Source: Capnocytophaga periodontitidis (GTDB taxonomy: Bacteria; Bacteroidota; Bacteroidia; Flavobacteriales; Flavobacteriaceae). Taken from it: a stretch of DNA of 64,000 nt. Both the position numbers and the translations under genes were made by a program. The notes under the pieces are model-generated. The model worked only from the letters and a program-made list of their open reading frames with translations, ran no database searches and was not told the DNA's origin. Location: assembly GCF_016126015.1 (NCBI RefSeq), contig NZ_JAEFDB010000011.1, positions 1-64,000 of the forward strand, read 5' to 3'. Below, piece by piece: positions 35,611 through 43,995 of the stretch; within the stretch, counting starts at the first letter, position 1, and each line of letters opens with the position of its first letter.

Positions 35611-38106
35611 ATGCAACAAAAGCCCTACACTCAGGAAGTCCAAAAAGCCCTTCAAATAGCCCAAAAGATAGGCAAGGAGCATATCCACGCTCATTACTCA
35701 GGAGCGCATTTGCTGAAAGCAATGCTCAACCGCGATTTGTCTTTGCTTAAAGCCTTAGAAGCAAAGGGTATTGACGTGTTTTACTTAGAGGAATGGGCAG
35801 AGGTGCGTCTTGAGGAACTTCCTAAATCTACACACACTTATAGCTGCGAACCCGATGAGGTCATAGATACCATCTTCACAGAGGCAAATCAAGTCGCTGA
35901 AAGTCTTTTTGAGGAAGAAATAAGTCTCTTTGCAGTGATGGTAGCCATTAGCAGTCCAGGGGTAGCTTTTAGCTTTGACCAAATGAAGACCTTTCCTGTC
36001 TCTCGTGCTGAACTCCTGAAAGACCAAACCATCAGCGGCACTATCTTCACTAACACTGCTGACGAACCCCCAGTAAAAAAGAAAAACAACTTCTTACAAA
36101 AATACTGCATTCACAAAAACGCACAGGTAAAACCTCCAAAAGAAAAAGACCTTTTAGTAGGGCGCGATACTGAAATCAACAAAATCATTGAAATTCTTTG
36201 CCGTTTTAACAAGCCTAATGTGCTGATTATCGGTGATTCGGGAGTAGGTAAAACAGCTGTTTTAGAGGGGTTTGTCCAGAAAGTGGTATGGCAGCAAATC
36301 CCAGAACTGCTCGCGGGCTTAGAAGTCTTCGAGTTGGATATGGGGGCTATCGTGGCTGGGGCTTCTTATAAGGGCGAGATTGAAGACCGCTTAAAGAACA
36401 TCGCCCAAGAACTTAAAGCTCTCCCAAAAGCGGTGCTTATTATTGAAGAAATCCACTCTATTTTGGGCGGACAAGGTTCAGACTCCTCTATTGCAAACTT
36501 GCTGAAAAGCGAACTCTCCAAAGGCTTACGGCTTATAGCGACCTCTACCATTGAGGAATACACCAAAAAGATAGAAAAAGAACAGGGACTATCGGGTATG
36601 TTTGAACTTTTAAGGTTAGAAGAAAGCGATGACGACACTCATTTTAGAATGCTCAAACAAGCCTTAGCCGACTATCAAAAGCACCACAACATCAGCATTG
36701 ACGACCTGACCATCAAGGAGGCTATTCGCCTTTCCAAGCGTTTTATGAAGGAGCGCAGTTTGCCTGCTTCGGCAATTGACCTGATAGACCAGACAATGGC
36801 ATCGCTTAAAACAGCAGGGGAGTCATTCTTAAAAGAACGCAACTATTTTATAGGCAAAGTATTGGAACTGAGGGAAAACAAAAAGCTCCTCAGCGAAAAA
36901 GACCGCCGATTGCTGGCGCAGTGGCTTTATAAAGACCTATGCCAAAAACTGCAAAACCTCAGTGGCTCAGAGAGTGAAACACAGAACGAGCATAATCCCA
37001 TTGAAAACACCCCTACTGATGAACTTCTTGACCTATGCCGCAGTCTTATTGATCGTATTGAAGACATAGCAAAAGAAAAGCGAAACCACATCACTCAGTA
37101 CGACCTTGCTTTTATCATCTCTCAAAAGACCAACATTCCTATTGGCAAGCTTAAAGAAGAGGAAAAGCAGCGACTCAATGATATGGAAAACGTATTAGCC
37201 CAGCGGGTGGTAGGGCAAGATCACGCCATTGCAATTGTCTCTGAGGCTATCTTGGAAAGTCGTTCAGGCTTAAATAAAGCAGGACAGCCCATTGGTTCTT
37301 TTTTCTTTTTAGGTCCCACAGGTACGGGAAAGACAGAGCTTGCCAAATCGCTTGCTGAATTTTTATTCCAAGATGAGAATGCCATTATCCGCTTTGATAT
37401 GTCTGAGTTCAAGGAAGAACACTCAGCTGCCTTGCTCTATGGGGCACCACCTGGTTACGTAGGTTATGAAGAGGGTGGCTTGTTAGTCAATAAAATACGC
37501 CAAAAGCCTTATGCCATCGTGCTTTTTGATGAAATTGAAAAGGCGCATAGCTCGGTATTTGACGTCTTCTTGCAGATAATGGATGAGGGTAAACTCCACG
37601 ACCGTCTGGGCAAAGAGGGAGACTTTTCTAACGCTATTGTGCTCTTCACTTCCAATATAGGTTCTGAGTTTATCGTACAATCCTTTGAAAAGGGAAATAT
37701 CCCTACTTCTTCTGAGCTTTTAGAGCGGATGAGTAGCTACTTCCGTCCTGAGTTCTTAGGGCGACTTACCGAAACGATACCTTTTGCCCCTATTAGCAAG
37801 GGGAATGCGCTAAAAATCTTTGAGATACACTTAAAGAAAGAGCTGTTGGACTTGGTAAAGAATATCAACATACAGTTAGAAATCACCGATACTGCCAAAG
37901 AACAGCTTTCAGAAGAGGGGTATGATATCAAATATGGAGCGCGACCTTTAAAGGGCGTTATCCGCGCTAAACTGCGTCGTCCCTTAGCTAAAAAGATTAT
38001 TGCAGGAGAGTTTAAGGAAGGTGATAGCATCATAGCCGATTGGCAGGAAGGGAAAATCGTATGGAACAGAAAAGAAGATAACAACATAAAAGATAATGTA
38101 TTATGA
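35611..38106 (+). CDS. tssH: T6SS sheath-disassembly ATPase ClpV
   Basis: A Clp/Hsp100 AAA+ ATPase that recycles the contracted TssB/TssC sheath. The N-domain is of ClpN type (residues 1-150). Walker A of the first AAA domain is GDSGVGKTA (residues 208-216) and of the second GPTGTGKTE (568-576). Walker B (VLLIIEE-like, VLFDEIE), the GYVGYEEGG loop and the C-terminal ClpB D2-small domain (YGARPLKGVI) are present. The coiled M-domain is short, as in ClpV and unlike ClpB. It lies between the two effector modules of unit A. Confidence 0.92.
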   Translation: MQQKPYTQEVQKALQIAQKIGKEHIHAHYSGAHLLKAMLNRDLSLLKALEAKGIDVFYLEEWAEVRLEELPKSTHTYSCEPDEVIDTIFTEANQVAESLFEEEISLFAVMVAISSPGVAFSFDQMKTFPVSRAELLKDQTISGTIFTNTADEPPVKKKNNFLQKYCIHKNAQVKPPKEKDLLVGRDTEINKIIEILCRFNKPNVLIIGDSGVGKTAVLEGFVQKVVWQQIPELLAGLEVFELDMGAIVAGASYKGEIEDRLKNIAQELKALPKAVLIIEEIHSILGGQGSDSSIANLLKSELSKGLRLIATSTIEEYTKKIEKEQGLSGMFELLRLEESDDDTHFRMLKQALADYQKHHNISIDDLTIKEAIRLSKRFMKERSLPASAIDLIDQTMASLKTAGESFLKERNYFIGKVLELRENKKLLSEKDRRLLAQWLYKDLCQKLQNLSGSESETQNEHNPIENTPTDELLDLCRSLIDRIEDIAKEKRNHITQYDLAFIISQKTNIPIGKLKEEEKQRLNDMENVLAQRVVGQDHAIAIVSEAILESRSGLNKAGQPIGSFFFLGPTGTGKTELAKSLAEFLFQDENAIIRFDMSEFKEEHSAALLYGAPPGYVGYEEGGLLVNKIRQKPYAIVLFDEIEKAHSSVFDVFLQIMDEGKLHDRLGKEGDFSNAIVLFTSNIGSEFIVQSFEKGNIPTSSELLERMSSYFRPEFLGRLTETIPFAPISKGNALKIFEIHLKKELLDLVKNINIQLEITDTAKEQLSEEGYDIKYGARPLKGVIRAKLRRPLAKKIIAGEFKEGDSIIADWQEGKIVWNRKEDNNIKDNVL

Positions 38107-38849
38107 GCCAAAAACATTTAGTATGCCAAGGAGCAACCTGCCAGTGTCAATTTGGCAACGCTCCCGATAAGTTAAAGGTACTTACGCAGACCAAAGCCTT
38201 TATCAATGAGGAAGAGCCACAAGAGAAATTGGTAGCCACAACTGCCGATGTAGGAGCTACTTTTGAGAAAAACACCTTTGGACTATGTCAGATGCAACCA
38301 CTGCCAGGTGGGGGGTATAAACCTTGTCAGGCAATGGTAACTCAGTGGAGCGGTGCTTATGAGAACGTTACCTATGAGGAAAACAACGGGCACCCCCTTT
38401 TAGAGGACAGTAAAGCTACCTGCCCCATAGGCGGAAAGGACTGTATTAGTATTATTAACCACGGACAGGTGGCTGAGATAACTAAGGTGAATATAATCAA
38501 TGCCAATCCTGCAAAGATTACAATGATAAACCCCTTTGTAAATTTCCATAAACTCAGAAAAGAGATGCTCACAAAACCAAATATTATAGAAGCCTATTTC
38601 ACAGACTTACAAGGTAATAAAATAGACCTGGGAGAAGATGAACAAGAGATTTATTTAGTGATTGAAGGCGAAAACCTAGTGGGCGAGCAAATAGATATAG
38701 ACCTTACTGATAAAAAACTGTATTTTGAATATAATGGTAGCATATTAGAAAATGACCTACTAAAGAATTATACATTCAAAAATGACAATAAAGAACAAAT
38801 AAAATTAAAAGTAATAGATACTAAATTGATACAAATATGGGAGGTTTAA
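38103..38849 (+). CDS. PAAR-like spike protein (DUF4280), copy 2
   Basis: A 248 aa PAAR-like protein, near-identical to the copy at 33600 over its first ~200 residues, including all the Cys and Gly landmarks. The C-terminal ~45 residues diverge (LVGEQIDIDLTDKKLYFEY...). Its start overlaps the clpV stop by four bases (ATGA-type). The 3' end overlaps the start of the next effector by 13 bases. Concerted similarity of the 5' parts suggests gene conversion, with cargo-matched C-termini kept separate. Confidence 0.85.
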   Translation: MSQKHLVCQGATCQCQFGNAPDKLKVLTQTKAFINEEEPQEKLVATTADVGATFEKNTFGLCQMQPLPGGGYKPCQAMVTQWSGAYENVTYEENNGHPLLEDSKATCPIGGKDCISIINHGQVAEITKVNIINANPAKITMINPFVNFHKLRKEMLTKPNIIEAYFTDLQGNKIDLGEDEQEIYLVIEGENLVGEQIDIDLTDKKLYFEYNGSILENDLLKNYTFKNDNKEQIKLKVIDTKLIQIWEV

Positions 38850-39469
38850 AAATTACATTAAAAAGTACAGGACAAACAATAACAGCTAAGTTAGACACTG
38901 ATGATGAAGATTGTTTCATTTGTAAAGATCCTTTTATTTTTAGAAAAGCATTGATTAAGATAGCTCAGACTGATGGAAAAAAATTAGCTGAAAAAGAAAT
39001 TTATGAGTCTAAAACATTTTCATCAGAAGTATATCCTATGACATTATTCTCTTTAAAAACAGGTGAAGAAATTAAAATAGAAGGAAATTTTCCAAACTAT
39101 GAAGAGAATAAAGGAGTATATAATAAGACAATGAAATTATTGGGAGGATTAAATGTTAAAGAATTTGATTCATATATGGAGGTTTATGAGAAAAGAGCTT
39201 CTAAGGAAAAAAATATACCTTATAAAGCAAAGATTTTTATAAAAGAAGAGGCTTATTTTCATATTTCTTCTGTTGAGGTTATAGAAGGTAGAGTAACCTA
39301 TACTGATAAGGATAGTAACTTAATTAGGTTTAGTAATAATATAAATCAATATGTAGCAATATTGTCTTTTCAAAATAAAGAAGATCTAAATCTAATATGG
39401 GAAACTTATTATTCAGAAGTAAGAAATAGTATTATAAATGATTATATGAAAAAGAAATCTAAAAAATAA
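38837..39469 (+). CDS. PAAR-linked T6SS effector candidate, unknown toxin domain
   Basis: A 210 aa protein whose start lies inside the preceding PAAR gene. The N-terminus (KITLKSTGQTITAKL) matches the segment that begins the effector at 34334. The remainder is charged and rich in Lys, Glu and Tyr, with no recognised catalytic motif; two Cys in CFICKD are noted. Composition is much more AT-rich than clpV. A membrane protein follows as probable immunity. The toxin activity cannot be named from sequence. Confidence 0.5.
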   Translation: MGGLKITLKSTGQTITAKLDTDDEDCFICKDPFIFRKALIKIAQTDGKKLAEKEIYESKTFSSEVYPMTLFSLKTGEEIKIEGNFPNYEENKGVYNKTMKLLGGLNVKEFDSYMEVYEKRASKEKNIPYKAKIFIKEEAYFHISSVEVIEGRVTYTDKDSNLIRFSNNINQYVAILSFQNKEDLNLIWETYYSEVRNSIINDYMKKKSKK

Positions 39470-39483
39470 AATTGTAATAATAT

Positions 39484-40206
39484 ATGAGAAAAATAATAGT
39501 TATATTTATCATACTAACAGCAATGGTAATATCTATTTCTATTGCATTTGTTTTGTATTATAATCAAAAGAAAGCTATCTATTATGCTGAACACAGTTTG
39601 CTATATAAATATTGTATTGATAACTATAATGCAAATAATAAGAATTTTTTATATAATAAATTCTTAAGCACAGTAGCACAAAAAGATGATACTTTATATA
39701 ATCTTCTCAAAAAAGAAAAAATAGTTTTTTTACCTTATCATGGGTTTATATGGAAACGTTCCCAAAACATTAAAAATTACATTGACAATAATGAGTATAC
39801 CTTTTCTAAATTTTTATTTTCTGATAAGAATATTTATATACAAAAGGATGTAGAAGCGCCTATAACAAGTTATAAACCATCAGTAATCTATAAATACAAA
39901 AGTAATATCTTTATTGAGGATACTCTATTTAATGATAAGTTATTAAGAAATAAATATGCAGAGATTATCAACTGTCCATTACAAAATTTTAATGCTTATC
40001 TTAATAATAAAAAAATAGAAGATTTAAATGCATTAATTCTGATGCAGACTAATAAGATATACTTTATATATTCTGATTTTGACAAAGAAAGTGAGGAAAT
40101 TATAGCACAGATTCTAAAAGATAATTACACTTCTACGAAAGATACATTTATAGTAAAAATCAATTATTATAATCTTAAAGATGCAGAATGTGTGTATATA
40201 AAATAA
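39484..40206 (+). CDS. Membrane-anchored probable immunity protein
   Basis: A 240 aa protein with one N-terminal helix (IIVIFIILTAMVISISIAFVLYY) and a ~210-residue domain, probably periplasmic. It closes unit A directly after the PAAR-linked effector, so it is the likely antidote. A full-length homologue stands alone at 26472-27206. Very AT-rich codons suggest horizontal origin. No enzymatic motif is present. Confidence 0.55.
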   Translation: MRKIIVIFIILTAMVISISIAFVLYYNQKKAIYYAEHSLLYKYCIDNYNANNKNFLYNKFLSTVAQKDDTLYNLLKKEKIVFLPYHGFIWKRSQNIKNYIDNNEYTFSKFLFSDKNIYIQKDVEAPITSYKPSVIYKYKSNIFIEDTLFNDKLLRNKYAEIINCPLQNFNAYLNNKKIEDLNALILMQTNKIYFIYSDFDKESEEIIAQILKDNYTSTKDTFIVKINYYNLKDAECVYIK

Positions 40207-40237
40207 GCTCATTTTTATCCCTCTCAATCAATTATTC

Positions 40238-40287
40238 CCTATATAACTCCTATATACGCCCTGTATAAATAAATTGCGTATATAGGG
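40238..40287. promoter_or_regulatory. Operator-like repeat, T6SS unit B
   Basis: CCTATATA at 40238 and CCTATATACGC at 40249 (again 11 bp apart) precede the inverted arm GCGTATATAGGG (40276-40287); here the spacer is 16 bp. A weaker ATATAGG lies at 40291. It stands ~130 bp before the first gene of unit B. Confidence 0.6.
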
Positions 40288-40363
40288 TAGATATAGGAAA
40301 TAGATAATACATAATTTTTAATGAATAATTTAGTAAAAAACATCTATTTTCAAAAATATTTTA

Positions 40364-40371
40364 TATCTTTA
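40364..40371 (+). promoter_or_regulatory. Candidate -7 element of T6SS unit B
   Basis: TATCTTTA is one base from the -7 consensus, 48 bp before the lipoprotein gene. No good -33 match at 19-20 bp was seen, so this promoter may need an activator. Confidence 0.4.
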
Positions 40372-40418
40372 CCCCGCGTAAAGGTCTTAGAAAGAACTTA
40401 ATAAGAACAAAAACCGCA

Positions 40419-41060
40419 ATGACCTATAAGAGACTCATTTACATATCAGCACTCATCTTTACAGCCGCTTGCTCAACAGGTAAGTACATTCGTGAGGTGC
40501 CCTATCATTATTCTACGGATAGCTTTCGCAAAGCCGCGCAAGCTCATAAGGATAGTATAGATGCTAAATACACAGAAAGCAATTACAAGGATGAGCAGCT
40601 TTCAGATGAGGAAATACGACTTAAAGAAAAATATTCCATCATCTTAAAGACGATGCCACAGGATATACGTAACTATCCCTTATACGCTTATATTGATGCT
40701 TGGATGGGTACGCCTTATAAACCGCAGAGCTTGGATAAGAAAACAGGTGTAGATGCCTCTTACTTTGTGCAAGCACTGTTTAGCGATATTTACAAAGAGA
40801 CCTTTCCTAAAACTGCTGATGGCATATTTCGTTCTAAAGCCTTGCAACTCTTTACAGGAAGGGATTTTTTAAAAGAAGGTGATATATTGTTTTTCAGATA
40901 TTCCAAAGAACAACCTATCTCAGATGTGGGGATATACCTGCATAACGACCGTATCTTAGCCTGCACAGAGGAAGGGTTAAATATCTATGATTTTAACGAC
41001 CCTTATTTTCAATTGCGCTATGTAGCTGCAGGCAGACTAAAACAAGAGCAAAAAAAATAA
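40419..41060 (+). CDS. T6SS lipoprotein with inactive NlpC/P60 domain (TssQ candidate)
   Basis: A 213 aa lipoprotein (lipobox FTAACSTG) with an NlpC/P60 fold: YIDAWMGTPYKP, GVDASYFVQALF, KEGDILFF, SDVGIYLHNDRILA. The catalytic Cys of the usual DCSGF motif is Ala113 and the usual His of HVGIYL is Asp169, so it cannot hydrolyse peptidoglycan. It likely binds the wall or another protein. Bacteroidota T6SSs include a lipoprotein, TssQ, in their membrane complex, and this is the only unattached lipoprotein among the core genes. Start and stop are tightly coupled with tssG. Confidence 0.6.
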   Translation: MTYKRLIYISALIFTAACSTGKYIREVPYHYSTDSFRKAAQAHKDSIDAKYTESNYKDEQLSDEEIRLKEKYSIILKTMPQDIRNYPLYAYIDAWMGTPYKPQSLDKKTGVDASYFVQALFSDIYKETFPKTADGIFRSKALQLFTGRDFLKEGDILFFRYSKEQPISDVGIYLHNDRILACTEEGLNIYDFNDPYFQLRYVAAGRLKQEQKK

Positions 41061-42007
41061 TGGCAACAGACTTAGAACATATCGCCCAAGAAATCACTGC
41101 TTTGAAATACGACATCAAGGCAGAAGTCCTTGTCAGCGACCTGATACAGCACAAGCATATCAAAGAAAACCAGTGTATTGTAGAGAAAGAAGGGCAGTTC
41201 TCACGCAGTTACCGCTTTGATGTGTTGGACGCTTCTGTGAAGGATTACCTGTATGATGCTACTCAGATGCTTTACATAAGTCTCTCCCGTGATAGTCTGT
41301 ATGATACCTTACCTGAAGGAATGGTACACAGCAAGAATGCGGATACCTCAAAGAAGGGCATAGAGACAATGGTTAAGGAGTATCGCCAGCAAAAGGAAGA
41401 AGAGAAAGCAGCCAGATTGTTCTTTGCTCCTTTGGAGAATGAGCTGTTTCAGTTTAACGTACAAACAGAAATCTTTGAGAGTTCGTTCTTAAAAGAAATC
41501 AATAGTACCCTTGTTCCTGATGTACTGTACACCCTATGGAATGTCCCTACGAGTTTTGAGCCAGTATTAGCCTCAAAGTTTATCAGCATATTACCTTATG
41601 CCTATAAGATTATAGGCGACCTTGATAAGACCTGTGAGGTGCTATCACTGCTTATTGGTGAAGAGGTTAAGGTAAATATCAGAGAATATGACAACTATGC
41701 CGATGCCACCCAACATACCTTACTTGGGGATTGTTATTTAGGCTTAGATACGATTGCAGGTACTGATTATACAGATTACACCAAGCATTTGGACTTGCAA
41801 ATAGGTCCTTTGCAGCAAACTGAGTTACCTGAGTACCTACATCAAGGAACTATTAAAGAGTTTTTAGCATTTTTTTATAGGCACTTCTTCCCTATGGAAG
41901 TAGAGGTAACCACAGAGGTCGTGCTACCTAAAGAAAAGCAATCATCAATCTTAAATGCGACAGAAAGTCCCTCCTATTTGGGATACAATACTTACCTAAC
42001 AGCTTAA
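41060..42007 (+). CDS. tssG: T6SS baseplate subunit TssG
   Basis: A 315 aa cytoplasmic baseplate protein. It starts at the last base of the lipoprotein stop (TAATGG). The C-terminal SPSYLGYNTYL matches the LGWDTWL-type TssG signature. The N-terminal region (DLEHIAQEITALKYDIKAEVL) resembles the Bacteroidota TssG variant. TssG forms the wedge with TssF and TssE at 51.1-53.4 kb of the same unit. The assignment rests on the C-terminal motif and gene order. Confidence 0.7.
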   Translation: MATDLEHIAQEITALKYDIKAEVLVSDLIQHKHIKENQCIVEKEGQFSRSYRFDVLDASVKDYLYDATQMLYISLSRDSLYDTLPEGMVHSKNADTSKKGIETMVKEYRQQKEEEKAARLFFAPLENELFQFNVQTEIFESSFLKEINSTLVPDVLYTLWNVPTSFEPVLASKFISILPYAYKIIGDLDKTCEVLSLLIGEEVKVNIREYDNYADATQHTLLGDCYLGLDTIAGTDYTDYTKHLDLQIGPLQQTELPEYLHQGTIKEFLAFFYRHFFPMEVEVTTEVVLPKEKQSSILNATESPSYLGYNTYLTA

Positions 42008-42021
42008 TATTAGAATACACT

Positions 42022-42960
42022 ATGAACCATATAAAGAAATACTTTGGACACTTACTTGACCCGCAATTGATTATCATTGTGCTGGTTATCATTATGGGCT
42101 GTGTAGCCTTAAAGATGTTTTTTGCCTCAAAGGTAGATGGTTTTAAGGAAAAGTATAAAACCAAGTTCTATATCTATATAAGTGCAGCCGTATTTGTTTA
42201 TGCAGTTGTACCTCTGATGGGCTATAGCCGCCTTTTTATAGACAACAACCTATATGAGTTTATCTTTTATCAGATAGCTTCATTAGGACTGGGAATACTC
42301 CACTGCTTTTTATACCGCTACTACTTTAAGAAGTTTGAGTCAAAAGAGGCACTCACAGAGTATCTCTTTGCTATCCTGATAGTAGCTTTTGCAAGCATTC
42401 CATTCTTGCTTATTTATTCTTTCCTCAATAACGTAACCTTTGCTTATTGGATGTTGATGCATTTCTTGTGGTTTTTTGTCCCCACCTTGCTTAATGATAG
42501 TTTTAACAGAGCTATCAGCATACCTCCTGTGGAGTACGAGTCTTGGCAGTTCCCTGCTGATTACAAACAAAGAGGAAGTATCAAGGATGAGGAAATGCGA
42601 GACTTGGTACTCATCTCTTTAGTAGTAAAAAAGGAAGAAACAGATGAGAATTTTAGTTCTTTTAGAGCAAAAGCACCCTCACGTATTGATTTTGGGAGAC
42701 TTTTCTACAGTTTTGTATTAGACTACAACGAAAAACACTCTAATGAACCTATACAAACGGAAGATGAGAATGGTTTGTGTCATTGGATTTTTTACTTACA
42801 ACCTAAGTGGTATGAGAAAACGCGGTTTATTATTCCTGATGGTACACTTCTTTCCAATAACATCGTTGAGAACAGTGTAATATTCTGTATACGAAAAGAA
42901 GGCGTAGACAATAAAACTAAAGAAGAGGAGGAAGAGGAAGAAACCTATGAATTTCAATAG
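42022..42960 (+). CDS. tssN: T6SS inner-membrane protein TssN
   Basis: A 312 aa protein with about five hydrophobic helices in its first 165 residues (LIIIVLVIIMGCVALKMFF, FYIYISAAVFVYAVVPLMG, FIFYQIASLGLGILHC, LFAILIVAFASIPFLLIY, WMLMHFLWFFVPTLL). A ~150-residue cytoplasmic domain with an acidic tail follows (EEEEEEETYEFQ). This topology fits TssN, the member of the Bacteroidota membrane complex that contacts the baseplate. It sits between tssG and the LysM gene. Confidence 0.7.
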   Translation: MNHIKKYFGHLLDPQLIIIVLVIIMGCVALKMFFASKVDGFKEKYKTKFYIYISAAVFVYAVVPLMGYSRLFIDNNLYEFIFYQIASLGLGILHCFLYRYYFKKFESKEALTEYLFAILIVAFASIPFLLIYSFLNNVTFAYWMLMHFLWFFVPTLLNDSFNRAISIPPVEYESWQFPADYKQRGSIKDEEMRDLVLISLVVKKEETDENFSSFRAKAPSRIDFGRLFYSFVLDYNEKHSNEPIQTEDENGLCHWIFYLQPKWYEKTRFIIPDGTLLSNNIVENSVIFCIRKEGVDNKTKEEEEEEETYEFQ

Positions 42961-42983
42961 TATAACCCTAAAATGACACGCTT

Positions 42984-43991
42984 ATGAGTAGAATATACAA
43001 GGTAAAGAAAGGGGATACCTTACAGTTGATTGCTGAGAAGCTTCAAATCTCAGTAAATGACTTACGGCATTATCACAATATGCGTTGTGAGTTATGGGAA
43101 CTATTGGAACAGAAGCTAACCTCTAAGACAGAGCGCATTATAGTTCCTTCAGAAGAAGAACTCGCTACCTTGCAAGGACATCAAAAGGCTGTACAAAAAG
43201 AATTAGAGCGTCCTTCCCGTTATTTGGATAAGAAGTTTTATGCAAAAGATTATGATGTAAAAGAAGTAGTTATCACCTCAGATAAGGAAGTAAAAACAGA
43301 TTATTCCCTTTCTTTGCAGATGGAGAAAGCAGAGAAAGGTTGGAGTATGATTGTAAATACAACTTATGAGGAGGCTGATACTAAATTCACCGAGTTAGCA
43401 ACGGCTTGTATGCAGGCGATGCAACCATTAAAATACCATCTATCCATAAATGGGGGAATCACTGATATAGAAAACCACCGAGAGATCATTGAGCGATTTG
43501 CACAAAAACGTACTGATATAGAAGGCTATTTTGAAGGTGAGTTAGCCAAAAGCTATACCGATGCTTTCTATGAAAAACTCATAGATAAGGAATATATGAT
43601 AGAACGCTTACAGATGTCGTTCTTAAATCAAGTGCTCTTTCCTCGTATGGAGTGGTTTCATAAAGAGAACGAAAAATGGGAAGAGGAGTTTTGCCCCGTG
43701 CAGGGCAGTGCTTTTATTCCTTATGAGTTAGAAGCAGAAGTAGTATTTGAAGAAGAGGAAATTGTAACAATTGTAAAGGGTGAGTTAAAGAGGAATTATA
43801 ACCTATGGGATTTGTTAGATGGCATTAGAGCTATAGATGATGCAACTCCCATTAGAAGTAGTTTTGAAATTACATATAGAACCAAAAGAGATACACAACA
43901 ACTTCTCAAAGTAGATGCAGAAATAATGCTGTATAATGAAGGAAAATTGTATAGAAAGAATAGTATCAATCTAAAATCTATAAAACACTAA
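42984..43991 (+). CDS. LysM-domain T6SS-associated protein
   Basis: A 335 aa protein with an N-terminal LysM domain (YKVKKGDTLQLIAEKLQISVNDLRHYHNM). It has no signal peptide, so the LysM is probably cytoplasmic and used as a protein-binding adaptor, as in phage tail LysM proteins. The remaining ~270 residues are unrecognised, Glu-rich and of alpha/beta appearance. It directly precedes a scaffold effector gene by 5 bp. A tail-baseplate or effector-loading role is possible. The name is left open. Confidence 0.6.
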   Translation: MSRIYKVKKGDTLQLIAEKLQISVNDLRHYHNMRCELWELLEQKLTSKTERIIVPSEEELATLQGHQKAVQKELERPSRYLDKKFYAKDYDVKEVVITSDKEVKTDYSLSLQMEKAEKGWSMIVNTTYEEADTKFTELATACMQAMQPLKYHLSINGGITDIENHREIIERFAQKRTDIEGYFEGELAKSYTDAFYEKLIDKEYMIERLQMSFLNQVLFPRMEWFHKENEKWEEEFCPVQGSAFIPYELEAEVVFEEEEIVTIVKGELKRNYNLWDLLDGIRAIDDATPIRSSFEITYRTKRDTQQLLKVDAEIMLYNEGKLYRKNSINLKSIKH

Positions 43992-43995
43992 AAAT

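Noticed and set aside
40201-40418. Intrinsic terminator at the T6SS operator repeat
   Set aside because: The inverted arms lack a following T-run and recur with fixed spacing before three units, which fits a protein-binding site better.
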